Source: Diorhabda sublineata (lineage: Eukaryota; Arthropoda; Insecta; Coleoptera; Chrysomelidae). Taken from it: a stretch of 64,000 nt of DNA. Below, in pieces: positions 1 through 12,506 of the stretch. The DNA is taken from contig NC_079480.1 of assembly GCF_026230105.1 (NCBI RefSeq), positions 25,090,488-25,154,487 of the forward strand, read 5' to 3'. A program made the translations under genes and the position numbers. Numbering within the stretch: position 1 is the stretch's first letter; each line of letters opens with the position of its first letter. The notes beneath the pieces were generated by a model. It was not told the DNA's origin, made no database searches, and was given only the letters and a program-made list of their open reading frames with translations.

Positions 1-2566
1 GTTGCTGATATCTGGCAATATAATTTCATATGATTCTTTTAAAAATTATTTTCAATAGCGGGGAAAGTGATTATAATAATGAATGCTCTACGCTGCAGGA
101 TTCGTGGAAATTATAAGCATCCATCAAGAAAACACTGATAAACAATAGAGTTTCCATGGAATGCAGAAATATCAATAAAGTGACTTCTTTAGAGACGTTC
201 CGTGGAAAAGAAACCTTGTGGAATATAAAATCTAATCAAAGAAGTAGATTGAAATTGAATATTCACTTAATAATACGTTTTTCTACCCCTGTGAGTGTGA
301 AACGTATGTGGAGTCAAGCTACAATGTAATTTCACCTCTTCTAAGCTTTCTCATTTTATTCTATCAATTATTTCTCGTCGTATTCTATTGCATTCAAAAT
401 TTCTTTTTTCTTACCACTATATTAATTCTTGATTTTCTCATACCATGTTTTTTGGTCTTTTTTTTTCATTTGTTTTTAACTGTTCTTAGTCCGTATACTC
501 TATTTCCTCTTCTTCCATTCTTGTAACATAGCCAAATCATTTTAGCTGCGCTGCTTCTTTAATATCTACAGGTTATCTTCCTGGATTATTCCTGTATGTG
601 TCTCGTTCTTCTTCTATCTTCCTTAGATATCCAATCTCCATGCTGTGTGCCTTTGTCTTTGCGTAGCTTCAAAACATTTACTCCACAAGAAATAAATGAA
701 TCAAATTGGCATTGGCGTGAAATTGATGAAGTGTTAATCGGAAATATATCTTTCATAATATAAGAAAAAAATAAATGAAAACGAAAATTGGAAATACTTT
801 TATATGAGATATTCAGAGAATTTTATTAATGTGTCTATAAGCTTCCGATATTTTCCTGTGACAATATATTTCATTGGAATGCCGCCTTTCTTTTCGCATT
901 ATCATCGAAAGGAAGAAATTCTTCGTCTCCCAACCGGATATCCGATTTTTATAGTAAAAGGTTTAATCGAGAGGCTGGATATCGGAATATTTGTCGGAAT
1001 TGTATGTATACACCGATGATTCCTACTTTTTCATCCACTTCGGGATTTTTATATGTTTATTCTTAACGTAAAGGATCACTGAGCCGTGAATTTGAGAATG
1101 ACAGGCTGATAGATTAATGCATTTTTTCATAATAAACTATAGTAACTAAATATATACAATGATTACATAGGTAATATTAAACATATAATAATATTTAGGG
1201 TGTCTGAACCGACACAAAGCTGAAGCTTAGAGGGAAGCCCAAAATATGACGATTGGTAAGTGGAAGGTCATTTAACCATTCTAGGAGCTTTAGTAAAAGT
1301 AACCTAGTTTCACAGAAGTTTTTTCTAACAGTTGATTCAAGAAATTTCATATTCATACCATGGATAATTCCATTCTAAAACTCATTTCACCGCTGTAATT
1401 TTATTTGGTTTGATAAATATCATTCGCACTTAGCGGTGGTTATAGCTGTTATTTTGGATTTAAAAAATTAATAGGTACTTATTTATAAACAATTTGATAA
1501 AAAAATTAATGGTTTTGTAGAAAAAGTATAAACATTTATAATTTGTAGAAATGGCTGAAAATAATCATCATTTTCCCTTAGACACAAAATGATTCCTCAT
1601 TGAAAATTGAAGTCGATTCTGGCCAGTAGATGATGACCATTTTGTATAACATGACATTGCGATTCCATAATTTTTCTCGGGAATAAACTGAAAAAGAATA
1701 AACAGACTCCTCTAGCAACCCCCTTCTCTAAAGAAAATATATTTATTGAGGTCTGATGAGCGGGAGGTTATTATTTCCTCGTTCAATCCACTTTATGAAT
1801 ATTGTTTATTCAAAAAGTCTCTTAAATTGATAATCAAATTAGCGGTGCCCCAACATGCATAAACTGATGGTTCAATATCAATCGTAATGGCAAATCAAAT
1901 GAATACAAAAAAGTATTTTGGAGAAACTCTAAATAAATTTCGACTAGACAAAGCTCTAGTTCTAATATACTTTTTAAATAACATCGAAAAAATCAATTTA
2001 AGGAAAATTAGTGGAGTGGAAAAAGCTTTTGAATTAAATTATAAATTGTTTTAAAATGGAATTTTTTGAATCACGTAACAGATAAAAAGTTTCTGTGGAG
2101 TTTTGAGGTTAATTCAACCCTAATTAACCTACCAGATTGGTTCAATCGCCTTCTGCTTAACATTGCTTAATACCCTTAAAAGTCTCATAAAGTATACCAA
2201 ATTTGGGTAATTTTTAGTTTAGTTATTACAAAAAAAATGCTTTTTTCATAATTTTGGCCTCTACTTTAAGGCTCTATAACTCTATAACTGTCACTTTTTA
2301 TGCGGGACAGCCTGTATATCATGGAATACAAATGAGCATAGATATTTAATAGATATATGGACATAGGACTCACACAAATTCCAACTACTTCAGAAATAAA
2401 TTAAAAAATTGTAGTCACCCTCTTGATAAAAATATTATTTTGTTAATTATAAATATCGAAAAAAATTAATTTTGTTTTTGATGGTAAAATGGAACAAAAA
2501 ACACATACACAAGCACAGTCTCATAAGTACTAAGCCCAACAAAAAAAATTTTGGAAAAAAAATTAT

Positions 2567-2695
2567 TTATTTTTTAACGTGATCTCCTTTTAGATCCATA
2601 GACTTTTTCAAGCGATGTTCAATAAGTTCGATACCCTTTTTAATAATGAGAAACGTCAAGATCTTCAAAATACTCATAATTGGTTTCGGCAACCC
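2567..2695 (-). pseudogene. Mariner transposase C-terminal relic
   Basis: The minus strand reads KKGIELIEHRLKKSMDLKG and a few more residues, then a stop at 2569-2567. This matches the end of mariner-family transposases, which typically close with a 'leekRW.kCi.l.GdYvEk' motif. Upstream (higher coordinates) the frame is lost after about 25 codons, and a YFEDLD-like piece follows in another frame. No catalytic core or terminal inverted repeats could be assigned. It is a dead fragment in the teneurin intron. The identification rests on one short motif, so it is moderate. Confidence 0.5.
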
Positions 2696-3544
2696 CTCAA
2701 ATCTATCATCAGGTCTAAAATTTTGAAATTATAGAAAATATAAGTGAAAATTTCTTACGTCAACATTTTTGCACTGATGATGACTAGAAGAGGTAGTCAA
2801 AACAAATCTACAAGTTATTATTTGGAGATTTTATTAATTTGTTTTGAAATTATAACTCATTCATTAGCTCCGTTGAATATGAAACAGTTAATTATGATTT
2901 CGCATCGTCAATAATTTTTATATCAAATATTGCTACTAAAATCACTCACTATCATCAAGCCAAATCATATATTCCTTGTGTCTGTCTTCCTCTCATTTCA
3001 TTTTTGCCTCTTCTATTAATACTTCTCCATATACTCATCTCTCTTTTTCTTCTTCTTCTTCCAATATACTTTCACTTACTAGAATTTGAATTAGGACTAT
3101 ACTGAAATGAACTACTGATAAATAAACATTCTATTCCCTTTTTCTCACATTCATGTCACCTAAGTCCACGTAACTTCGGAAAAAAGTCACCAAATAAGCC
3201 GCACTGACTAAATTCTAGTCTGCACTGTCATGAGTAAATCTGCAAGTTTCCATTTCCGTTCCTATTCTTTGGGAGACATTTCGCTTGCGAGCCACTGCTG
3301 AATTTCTGAATACGCCCGATAAAAGTGTTGCTTCAAAACTTGCCTGGTTTATTTTGGAACCAATCGATAGGTGATTTCAGATTTCAGTTTACCTTACACT
3401 CCAAATCACCAGTAATAAAAAAGTTTCCAATATATTAACGACCTCATTGTACAATACAATTGAGGTGATTATTTTTTTCAATTCTACTTGGTACGAACCA
3501 TGTATTCAACGACATCTATGAGAGTCTGATATAAAAACAAATTC

Positions 3545-3770
3545 TTGGGATTTCTCATGTTTCGAAACATATTCGTATGAAATAAAATTACAATGTTGCC
3601 AGTAGCTTCAGCGAAATCGTAAAAAATGTACATATTTTTTCCTTCAACTCTCTTTCATAAATATCAGTGGCGTTAAGTGAATTTTTTTTGACTAACTCAT
3701 ATTTCTTCAGGTTTCTTACTATCCCAGAGACAGGATCCCTTTTTTGAAAACATCCTGTATAATAAGTTAT
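3545..3770 (-). repeat. Interspersed repeat inserted in a LINE fragment
   Basis: On the minus strand this begins TATACAGGATGTTTTC near 3768 and ends near the 'ttgccagtag' stretch around 3600. It interrupts the zinc-knuckle region of the LINE fragment at higher coordinates. A related segment, with the same ACAGGATGTT start and the same TTGCCAGTAG motif, lies on the plus strand at 55605-56200. It is probably a nonautonomous element of unknown class. The left border is uncertain. Confidence 0.4.
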
Positions 3771-4540
3771 CGTCAAATTGGAACTACAGCTGGTGCAAAT
3801 GGTAGTGGTGGTAGGAGACATTCGATAATCTGGGTGTGTCTTGAGTGGCCGATTCTCATCCTTCTTACAATGGTTAAGTCTTGTCTGATGAGGTTTGAAA
3901 AGTTACTGGGTTGCGGGTGATTGTATAGAGTGTTCAAATTTTCTGTCATGTTATTCTGGTTTTTCGTTTAGAGTGATATTCTAAGTCCTTAAGGAAAATT
4001 ATATTGTCGGTAATGGTTTGAGTAAAAGCACCTTTTGCTTGGTGGTCTGCTAATTCGTAGCCTACGATTCCAATGTGGGAAGGTAACCAGATGATAGTAA
4101 CCGTTATTTTATAGGATATGAGAGATTGGTAGGAGTTATGTATACACTGGAAAATGGCTTGTAGAATGCTAAATAGTTCACCTGTATGAATGCTGCAAGT
4201 TTGTGGAATAGAGATGATTTGATTGGAAATTTCTCCTGCTTCATTCTTGGAAGCATTTCTTGTTTGTCGTATCTCGTAAGGGATGTATTGAATTTATGAT
4301 GGTCAGTGGTGCATGGTAGGGTTGTGGGAAGAGGAAAATGGCTTGTTTGTGAGAGGTTTCTGCCGTCGAGAAGCTGTGATGAAATAAATGGTGAAATAGT
4401 TGATGGTTGGAATGAATTATTGATGGTGGTTATGAATAGATGGTAGACAGAACTGAAGAGGGAAGATAATACAGAGGCAGCATAAGAAAGAAGTAGTTTA
4501 GTTGCTGTCGTCTGATAGAAAGTGAAGATTTATTAGCTTC
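3770..4540 (-). pseudogene. I-clade non-LTR retrotransposon, RNase H and 3' end
   Basis: Read on the minus strand across several frameshifts, this gives a degenerate ribonuclease H region. Pieces include IHTGELFSILQAIF-like, TVTIIWLPSHIGIVGYELAD and HQAKGAF. The second resembles the 'WvPSHvGI.GNE.AD.lAK' block of RNase H in I, R1 and Loa-type LINEs. Further along are LTIVRRMRIGHSR and the cysteine-bearing TTTTICTSCSSNLTI, resembling the 'R.RtGHs.lth..l......C..C' tail of these ORF2 proteins. The RT domain is absent. The element is 5'-truncated, broken by indels, and interrupted after SSNLTI by another repeat. The superfamily is fairly certain; the clade is an inference from the presence of RNase H. 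Confidence 0.55.
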
Positions 4541-5577
4541 ATATTTAAGGCTTTCTTTGGGGCTAGATAGAAATTATTTGAACGAAAAAAATTTTAATTA
4601 GTTTATTTCATATAATGAACAATTTTATTAGTAACGAACCTAATTATTTTTATATGAATAATTAAAAGAAACAGGACACTAGAAAACCTCAATTTCAGTT
4701 GATAAACGATGAAATAAAAAGTAAGTAAAGTTTCTAAATTGCTCCGGAGAGTGCTAAAAATGCTAATACTTTCACAAACTAAGCATTAATTGAAATTTAA
4801 ATATTCATATTTCATGATATAAAAATACATATTTCGATTGAATTAGAAATGCTTTTTTTATATATTTCAATTCAAATTTATTCAATTTCGTGGAACAATA
4901 AGCTGCAGAAAAAATGTGTAGAATGAAAAGTTGTTTGTGGACTTTATCAAAGTCGCAAGAAAAATTAAGAAAAAGTTTATTACATTGAAATATGAATTTC
5001 TTCGTAATTTGGATGAATTGTGTTATAAAATGTTCAATCAAAATTAAATTACACAGAATTTTTAACGAATAGACATTATGAAATAAATGGAAGTTGAAAT
5101 AATTGTTATACAAAGTAAGTTTTATATATGGAACACTTCAACTATCTCGGAAATGGCTTGTACAATCTTTATAAATTTTTGAACTCTCTTATTTCCAATA
5201 GATAGCCCTATATATTTTGTGTTTTCGGAAATCCGTTAGAAATATTAGTTCTAGTTACATTTAAAGTATCTCTACCAAAGTTACAATGAATTTTAGATAG
5301 CTACGATTGAATAAACTTAATTTGAATATTCTTTAATACTTTATAACCTTATACTAGTCTCGTAACAAGGTCTATGGTCAGTTGTTAAAAAGTTTAACGA
5401 AACATACTAGCACTGAAGACAAATCTTTAAATGTTTATGTCATGTTAGAAGTAGATCCACATTTGTGAAGCAGGAAAATTACGAATTTTAGAAAACATAT
5501 CGTGAAAGCTATTACAGCAGATGCTCAAAACAACAAGTCACAGGATTTTTAAAACGTAAGCCAAATGGCGGCGAGAG

Positions 5578-5604
5578 CTCTAGTGATCTAACAGATCACT
5601 AGAG
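5578..5604. repeat. Perfect 12-bp inverted repeat (hairpin)
   Basis: CTCTAGTGATCT, a 3-base loop AAC, then AGATCACTAGAG. The arms match perfectly. It sits in unannotated intronic DNA with no adjacent ORF and may be the end or centre of a small nonautonomous repeat. Confidence 0.6.
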
Positions 5605-6663
5605 TTATTAGTTCTCTTTCGTTCTCTGAAAAATTCCAATAAGTAGTTCTATTGAAAAGTCCGTCAATAAATAATGGTCCAATAATATGATAACCTCAAT
5701 CATTCATTTCTGAAAAGTTTTGTGTATGGTTTCTCTATTTTTTTACAAAATTTGAGCCGACTTATAATCCTTGTTTAATTCCTACTCTCATTTCACTTCA
5801 TAAGGAGGGAAATTTGTGGTATATCAAATTTTTTCAATACAATTTGCTGATATATCACATTTTCGAGATAATATTCTGATAGATTGTGGACAGTTAATTT
5901 ATGAATGTCTCAATATGGCCATGTATTTATTTCTCATTGGATGTTATCCTTCAGAATTTTTGTCTCGGAAGACACTGATATCTAATGTTTTTTTTTTGGG
6001 TGCTTGTTAATAAACCTATTATCCTTATCGTTATTACATTGATAATGTCCTTGGTATACCTTCACCACTTCAATTCATCTGTCCGTAGAATATTTCATTT
6101 TCATAAGCATTGACAATAATTTATCTAATCAATCAGTCACTGACAATTCAAGAAGTAACTCGATATTGGTACTACTATCTTTTTATATTTTAAAGACTAG
6201 TGGTGATAAAAGTTCTAGATATGAAAACTCTACTCCCTTCCAACGTGATCTTTGTATTTCAAAATAATCCTTGGTGTCCAGGTGTTTGTGAAGGTCAAGT
6301 TCCAGTTTGATACCGTGGAAATTGAGTAATACATCTCCAATATTCAATTAACTGAATTTCGTAAGATCCTGCCTCATATAAGCTCTTGGAATAATTGTTT
6401 CACCAAAACTATCTAGAACCATAGTTACCCAATAATAGATAGAGTCACCCACTACATTGAATTCTAGCCGGCGACGTTACATGCCGTGCGGATGTGTACC
6501 CGTCACACTATAGTTTACACTACATTAAATTATGACAGGCTTCTTCATGAGCTGCGTCTCTGTCTAATACGTCAAGTCAAAATGACACAGTAAGCATATA
6601 AAAGAATGAAACAGAACAGAAAACTTATTCGACAAGTTTCTCAACAGTTTACTCTATTTTCAG

Positions 6664-6953
6664 ACTTACTCCGGCTCTGCAACAAACGCAACTATCGCAG
6701 GCCATACCAACGGGACCTCCCGGTACATTACAGGCAACTGTTCCCGGTACCCAAACTTCAAATTTGGTGATGCCTGTATTTCCGTTGGTACGACCAGCTC
6801 CACAAACAAGTTCCTCATCGCATTACTCGCCGTATTCACCGTCCAGATTTCACATCGACAAAAGGTGTCAGCACAGATGCTCTTGGAAATGTCTAAGTAT
6901 CGGACTGATCTTATTGGCAGTTGGATTATCGGCAATGTTGGCGTATTTTGCAG
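6664..6953 (+). CDS. Ten-m: Teneurin exon: end of cytoplasmic domain and transmembrane helix
   Basis: Teneurins are type II single-pass synaptic adhesion proteins, with a cytoplasmic N-terminus and a very large extracellular C-terminus. This 290-nt exon encodes about 96 residues. Residues 1-65 are rich in Pro, Ser, Thr and Gln (for example TSSSSHYSPYSPSRFHIDKR). A cysteine-containing juxtamembrane stretch, CQHRCSWKC, follows, then a hydrophobic helix at residues 76-96 (LSIGLILLAVGLSAMLAYF). The acceptor is TTTTCAG before 6664 and the donor is GCAG|GTGAGA. The exon starts with the last base of a split codon and ends after the first base of the next (phase 1), which fits the next exon. No start codon is claimed here because the protein begins upstream. 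The choice of Ten-m over Ten-a rests on remembered resemblance of this region and the EGF exon, so it is less certain than the teneurin call. Confidence 0.9.
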
Positions 6954-8997
6954 GTGAGAAATAATAAAAGAAGTCGTTTCCTAATTGTTGTATTTGATTC
7001 GAAACAATAAATTTTGATGGTAATATACTGACACACATAGATAATAACAAATTACGATGTTATTTAGTCATAATTCGCAATATGGCAACACTGCATCACT
7101 TCGTTAAAATCCAGGTGCTTTCCCTTCAGATTACTTTGAATTGATAGTAGGATTCTGTTTTGTACATATATTTATAGAAAGAAATTGAAAATAGTTGACT
7201 TATAAAAAAACTTTGCTCATCAAATTTCCGGAAAAATTTCTTGTAAATTGCAGCTAATATTGGCAAAAACACGTGTTTGTGCATGATCCTAGTAGTTAAA
7301 AGAGAGGCATGGATCAGTAGAAGACATGGAGAGCTCCTGGAAAGGTTTCTGATAAGATCGTGCCAAAAGTTCTCGGTTAAGAAAAAAAAACAAATTAGTA
7401 ACCTCAATAGACTTGTCATAAGAGTCAAATAATGAATTGTAATGAAACTTGTATATTTGAGTATGACCCTAAGACCCCTAAACCAAGTGAGCAGAGAGTT
7501 GCAATGAGTGGGAAACGTCCACCACCATCGAATAAAGGCAATGCTGCTCATTTTTTTTTATATTCATCACATCGTTCGTCATAAATATGTTTCTTTCCAC
7601 CAAACTCTTACTGTATATTTCTATGTTAGTCTCCTGGAGTGGTTGAAGGCATGTGTGACTCGAACTCGCCAAACCAAGCTAGATATTACAACACAACTTA
7701 CCAAGACAGAGTTTGGAAACATCAATCATTTACAAAGTTGAATTTAATACATAATTAAGGTTTGTATCAAGTTCAATTTGCTGGTTTTTTATTGGTGAAA
7801 GGAATAAAATATTATCAAAATTTCAATGTGAATGAATTTGATATCTAACTAGAAGGGATTAGAGGAATTCAGATGATTCAATCGAAACATCTTCAAATTC
7901 AAGTTTTTAACTGCCAGTTCACATCAACACAGAGTTTCAACGGAATGATTAGAAGAATGTGATAAATTTGAATGGCTCAGATGTGGCTTTCTCAGTATCA
8001 AAAATGATGTGAGAACCTCTCCATTTTGATTAAGAATCATGAATTGAGAGTATCATAGCGCAATTTTCATCAATTTGAGCATTTTGGAGTACGAAGGACA
8101 TATCGACCGTTTCTCGTCTTCAACTCATTCATTTCTACTTGTAAATCACTCATACTATTTATAAACATCTTCAAACTTACTACACTATCATTGAAGAGTG
8201 ATTTGAATTTTTTTTGAGCTTCTTCAGCCTTTTGTCCAAACGAAGGACCTTAATCCTAATGCGTTGTTCAAAATCAGTGCCTAAGGACAGCTTTAAAGTG
8301 TTTGTTTCCGTGGTCATTTTACCTAGGAAAATAAACTGTCGAAGAAAATGATTTCTGTCTGAAGTGATGTATTAGAAATAAATGAAACGAGAAGTTATCT
8401 GTATAAATAGACACGATAGTTTTTAAGATGGTTGCGTCCTTGTGACGTGATAGAAAAGAATCTTCCTGATAACAATTCATCGTCTACATATGTGAACTAA
8501 AAATGATAAAAATATAATTATTCATCTTAGAAACCTATCTTAATACAAACAAATTCAATAGAAATGAACCATACCCATTTGAATATTTTATTCGAATGAA
8601 ATGAATTGATTTAGCACTGGTTGCATACTCGTTATTATAATTAATAATAAATTGAAAGAGTGCACAACTTATTATTACTATTATCTCTTATTAACTGTCA
8701 AATTTCTCTAACAGTATTTTTGTCAGAAAAATATCTTGGACAGGGAAAAAAACTTCACCTAAAACATTTGCATGTACACGTCGTACGCGGCCTGGGAGAC
8801 ATTTCAAAAATTTTGTTTTGGCTCGTGCTTAAAAGTATTTGCCCAACCCTGGGCTAGATATATACTAATCGCTGCGAATAAAAATTGTTAATACGATTGA
8901 ATATATCATTGAATTGTTTGAATCTAAATTTGAGGTTATGAATATGTTGAAATTTTATCATCAACCTCGTTTCCTAAAGCCTTATTTTTTGTTGCAG
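6954..8997 (+). other. Teneurin intron, 2.0 kb
   Basis: The donor is GTGAGAAA and the acceptor is TTTTTTGTTGCAG. No gene is recognised inside. A short stretch near 8755-8870, ending in GCCCAACCCTGGGCTAG, looks like a fragment of an interspersed repeat, but its class is unclear. Open frames on the minus strand near 7.1-7.7 kb show no protein-family features. Confidence 0.75.
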
Positions 8998-9114
8998 CAG
9001 TGAGCACCATGAAAACAAACATAGACTCTTCGAATTGCATTTTGGTTCAGGATGTCAAAGATGTTACGAATGATCAAATTATTATGGGCTCATCGACTTT
9101 ACCATCAACCGAAG
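8998..9114 (+). CDS. Ten-m: Teneurin exon: short juxtamembrane linker
   Basis: This 117-nt, phase 1-to-1 exon encodes about 38 residues immediately after the membrane helix, starting AVSTMKTNIDSSNCILVQD and ending TLPSTE. It is extracellular linker with one cysteine and no named domain. The donor is GAAG|GTAAGT. The acceptor is a tandem NAGNAG (TTGCAGCAG), so the exon could start at 8998 or 9001, which would include or omit one alanine while keeping frame. Because it is a multiple of three with equal phases, the exon could also be skipped without a frameshift. It joins in frame to the exon at 17552. Confidence 0.8.
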
Positions 9115-9239
9115 GTAAGTTTAGTCCAAGTGAGTAATTCTATTATTCATCAGACGTACTTCCTGTTACCTTAAAATTATATGAAAAAATATTATTAAAA
9201 ATATTGAAAACCATCATCAAAAACATCACATCAATTTGG

Positions 9240-10040
9240 ATTTAGAAAAAACTATTAAAGTATAGATCATACTCATAGAATAACTAATATCATTGTGGTA
9301 TTCCTAGGAGAAAAAAATGTAAGGGTTAGGTTAGGTCTACTGTCTTTATTGGCGTAGTGGAAGCTTTTGACAAAGTTTGAAACTATCAGACTGGTACAAG
9401 TAAGGAAGATTTCTTAGAATTGAACAAGAAGCAGTATACTAAAACATTAAAGAAATTAAGGCAGCAGTACCTAAGAAAGTGTATTATGACCTTGTATCTA
9501 TTATACACTAGTAATATTCGTGAGTTAGAGATAAAATCGAAGAAATATTTGGACCAATCGTTGGAGTATTGAATTCAATGAAAATAAAGCTGAAGGTGTT
9601 GATTATACTAACAAAAGCAATCGGTATACACCAGTTAAAATAATACTCAACTTCCGTATGCAAACTCTGCAAAATATTTCTGCTACTTTAAATGCGAGAC
9701 TAAGCTGGAAAGTCCATGTCACAAAGAAACGAGAAACGCTTAACAATAAGTTTTAGAAAATGTTTGAGCTGCTTGAAAGACATTCTAATAATGTTATATT
9801 AGCAAATATTGGTACCGATGTGGGCATATGGTATTCAGCTTTGAGAATTAGCCAGTCAAAGTAACTTATAATAAAAAAAAATTAGGGAAAAGATTAAGGA
9901 ATGTAGTCAACGCTTCTTGGTTGAATAGACTACATATTATCGAATTTGCAGTTATGAGAAACTTTAACAACATTTAAATGTTGTTTAGACAACAACCATG
10001 TAATAAGAAGACTCAAAAGGAGAAGTTTCTTTGAGTTGGT
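9240..10040 (+). pseudogene. Jockey-like LINE reverse transcriptase relic
   Basis: A degenerate plus-strand reverse-transcriptase remnant spread over all three frames. Recognisable pieces in order are AAVPKKVYYDLVSIIYTSNI (equivalent to the 'vPQGSvLgP.LY.lyt.Di' block), AIDYTN-like, LPYANSAKYF (equivalent to the 'K.LG' strand), WKVHVTKKRE, and RLRNVVNASWLNR (equivalent to 'vLR.ivnAPWyvrN'). The catalytic FADD motif cannot be read. Many frameshifts and stops indicate an old insertion. Jockey elements are LINEs that insert by target-primed reverse transcription. Borders are approximate. Confidence 0.55.
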
Positions 10041-11264
10041 GTAAGTGTAACCTTGTAGAATTTAGTTATTCAAGTCTCCCACATCAATTTAGTTTAGACC
10101 TGTAGAGGTAATTTCAAGAAAAAATAATAATATCGCTTATAAATAAGTGATAATAATCTGAAATTCTAATGAAGACGTAATTGAAAAACAATGAAGTAAT
10201 TGAAAGGTGCCTTTGAATTTCTAAAAGCAATTGTAGTTTCATGTGGATAGAAAATTATATAATAACCTCACGATGAAAGCAGATATTTCAATTCCGTCGA
10301 CCACAATTTTTATTTTAATAATACAACACCTCCTTATCGTAACAGAATGAAATGTGAAAATATCCTTTTGTAGGTGATTACTCGCTACAAACATGTTTTT
10401 CGAGCGTGAAACGAATAATATTTAAAGTTTAATTACAAAAGCCAGAAAAAAACATCGGACAAAGGGTTGAATACATTAAGCACTTTATTCAACGCCTGTA
10501 TAAACCGAACGCCACACCCCGAATGTCAAAGTTAAATGGAACAAACGTACAATTTACAATTTCATTAGATATTCCTAAACTAAACGTTAGAATTCCAGAA
10601 AGGTTCGAAAATAAAATACGTTATAAGTTTGTTTCAAACGGAAATACGAGAATACAAAGTTTACAGTATATTATATAAATTGTGTATTATCATAAACTAA
10701 AAGAAATATCCTTGATTGACCTATATATGCAGAGGATTTTCTAGGTACTCGCAATTCGCACCCCTATTTCGATAGTGCTATAAGCTCACGGATGCTCATT
10801 TTACAGGAAAACCAAAACAAAAACGATTATGAATGGAATGTTTTCTGAAACAGTTCGTTTGGTACACATTTTATCATATATTTTTGAAGCATCGACTATT
10901 ATTTCCCATTTCTTTCAGTCCTGCTTCTGTTTGCTCCACTCACATACTCCCAGATTTTGCATATCTTGCCCAATTTGATCTTCTCATCTACTTTTTGGTC
11001 TTCCAAGCAAGATTTTCTAGTTTAGTCTCCATTCTGTAATATTCAATATTAATGTCCCGAGTTATGAGACAATTTGACATGCACGAGAGGGCATTTTGGC
11101 AGACTATTTCCTGAGAAAAATTTAATTTAAAATAAACTTAATTCTGTGTTTAAAATTTGTTATTCTTTAAATTATACCGTAGTTGACGATCATCATATTG
11201 GCATTGAATTGGTATCTACGGTAACTTATTGACAACAGTTTTGTTCGTGAAAAAATATTTCAAA

Positions 11265-12456
11265 ATGAGTTTACGTTTTGGGCAGAATTCCACGCAAGTA
11301 ATAGACGCCGCAGTGGATAAACTAACTCCACTGAATACGAAAAAGTCGAGAGATTCTGCGTGGCGACAGTTTCAACAATTTTGTGATGAACGAAAATACA
11401 CTTTGAACAAGGAAACTTCTGTCGCATAGCTGGCCGTAATTCTAAGAGATTTCGCTTTCAACATGAGACGTAGTGATGGGGAAGAATATAAAGAAGGTGT
11501 TGTCAAAACACTTTGGAATACAGTAGCGAAAATTTTGCAACAAAAATGTTATGACGAGTTTAACATTATTTTCGATCCTTTTAAAGATGTAACGTTTGAA
11601 TGCGCCAGAACTGCGAGAGATGCAAAAAGGAAGCAGTTGCAAAAGTGTCCTGAAAAAAGAAAAACAAGTGCATCTAACTTATCAGGACAAGATATTGATA
11701 AAATGTGTGCCATTTGGGACGAGTCGACTCCGGACGGACTTCAACGCAAGTTCTTTCATATTGCTTCATATGAACTGGCGTGGAGAGGAGGAGAAGCATG
11801 TAATTGCCTTTTGAGTTACTTTAAAGAAGAATTTGACAACTACGGCAACCCTACAGGACGCATAGCTTATAATCCTATTTTTTCTAAGACAGCGCAAGGA
11901 GGGAGTCATAGGTTAACAGAAAAAAGATGGTTAGTCCAAAACACCACCGAGCCTGATAAATGCCCAATAAGGTATTTAATGTAAAGCATGATATCAAACA
12001 ATCTATCATTATAATTTTGCAGGCTTTTTAAAATGTTGAAAGAAAAAAGAGGAAAACATATTACGGTCGATCGTCTTTTCTTAACTGTAAACCCATCATG
12101 GATGAAAGAAACATCAAAAGGTTTTTTTAAAAATTTCAAAGTGCACAAGAGATGCAGCGGAAGCTATAGGAATTGACACGAAAAGAATAAAAGTGACAAA
12201 TCACTCGAACCGTGCTGCGGCAGTTACTGCCAAGGTTGGGGTTTCAGTAAATCAAATTATGAAGGTTACTGGACACTCAAATCAGAGTTACCTCCAAGTA
12301 AATAGTGAACACCACGAGGAAATTGTACAAAAAATGCGAAATGACATTAGCGAAGTAACAATAAGAAGTGGTGGAAGCAGCATAGAAACACCATCGTCGG
12401 CCTCCAGTAAAGTTGTATATTCTAATTGCATTTTCAATAATTGTTCCTTTTCTTAA
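11265..12456 (+). pseudogene. Crypton-type tyrosine recombinase, nearly intact
   Basis: A tyrosine recombinase (DUF3504/Crypton type) that could be read almost continuously. The first segment starts at ATG 11265 (MSLRFGQNSTQVIDAAV) and includes WRQFQQFCDERKYTL, typical of the core-binding domain. One in-frame stop (TAG, 11427) precedes the second segment, which contains YELAWRGGEACNC with the box I arginine at 11784. A 51-bp GT-AG intron is apparent at 11972-12022 (ATAAG|GTATTT to TTTTGCAG|GCTTTT); removing it gives CPIRLFKMLKEKRG. A homopolymer frameshift near 12120-12137 separates the last segment. That segment carries HSNR (HxxR, codons 12202-12213), GHSNQSY with the histidine at 12274, and the candidate nucleophile tyrosine at 12289. 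The order R, HxxR, H, Y is what tyrosine recombinases require. Cryptons move through circular intermediates without a DDE enzyme. The few lesions suggest a relatively recent insertion. Confidence 0.8.
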
Positions 12457-12506
12457 AATGTAGAATTGAAACCAAATGATGTTTATTAATCCTAGACGAA
12501 AATTTG

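Larger units (their letters stand above)
1..6663 (+). other. Teneurin intron (3' part), repeat-rich
   Basis: Noncoding sequence upstream of the first visible teneurin exon, ending in the acceptor TATTTTCAG at 6655-6663. The exon that follows starts with the last base of a split codon, so a coding exon must lie further upstream. Inside are a mariner tail and an I-clade LINE fragment, annotated separately. A segment near 1.8-2.33 kb ends in GGGACAGCCTGTATA, a common type of insect repeat terminus. I see nothing recognisable in 1-1800 or 4.55-6.6 kb apart from a hairpin at 5578. The short open frames in these parts are AT-rich and look random. Confidence 0.75.

Noticed and set aside
308..526. 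72-codon open frame, Phe/Leu-rich
   Set aside because: Composition follows the T-rich sequence; no family features, no splice context and no neighbouring coding sequence.
4805..5113. 102-codon minus-strand open frame
   Set aside because: Asn/Phe/Ile/Lys-rich product typical of AT-rich noncoding DNA; no motif recognised.
6666..6935. 89-codon minus-strand open frame
   Set aside because: Antisense shadow of the teneurin transmembrane exon.
7126..7551. 141-codon minus-strand open frame
   Set aside because: Long for this window, but no recognisable domain, no start context and no splice support; it lies in an intron and its Ser/Leu/Phe bias fits chance.
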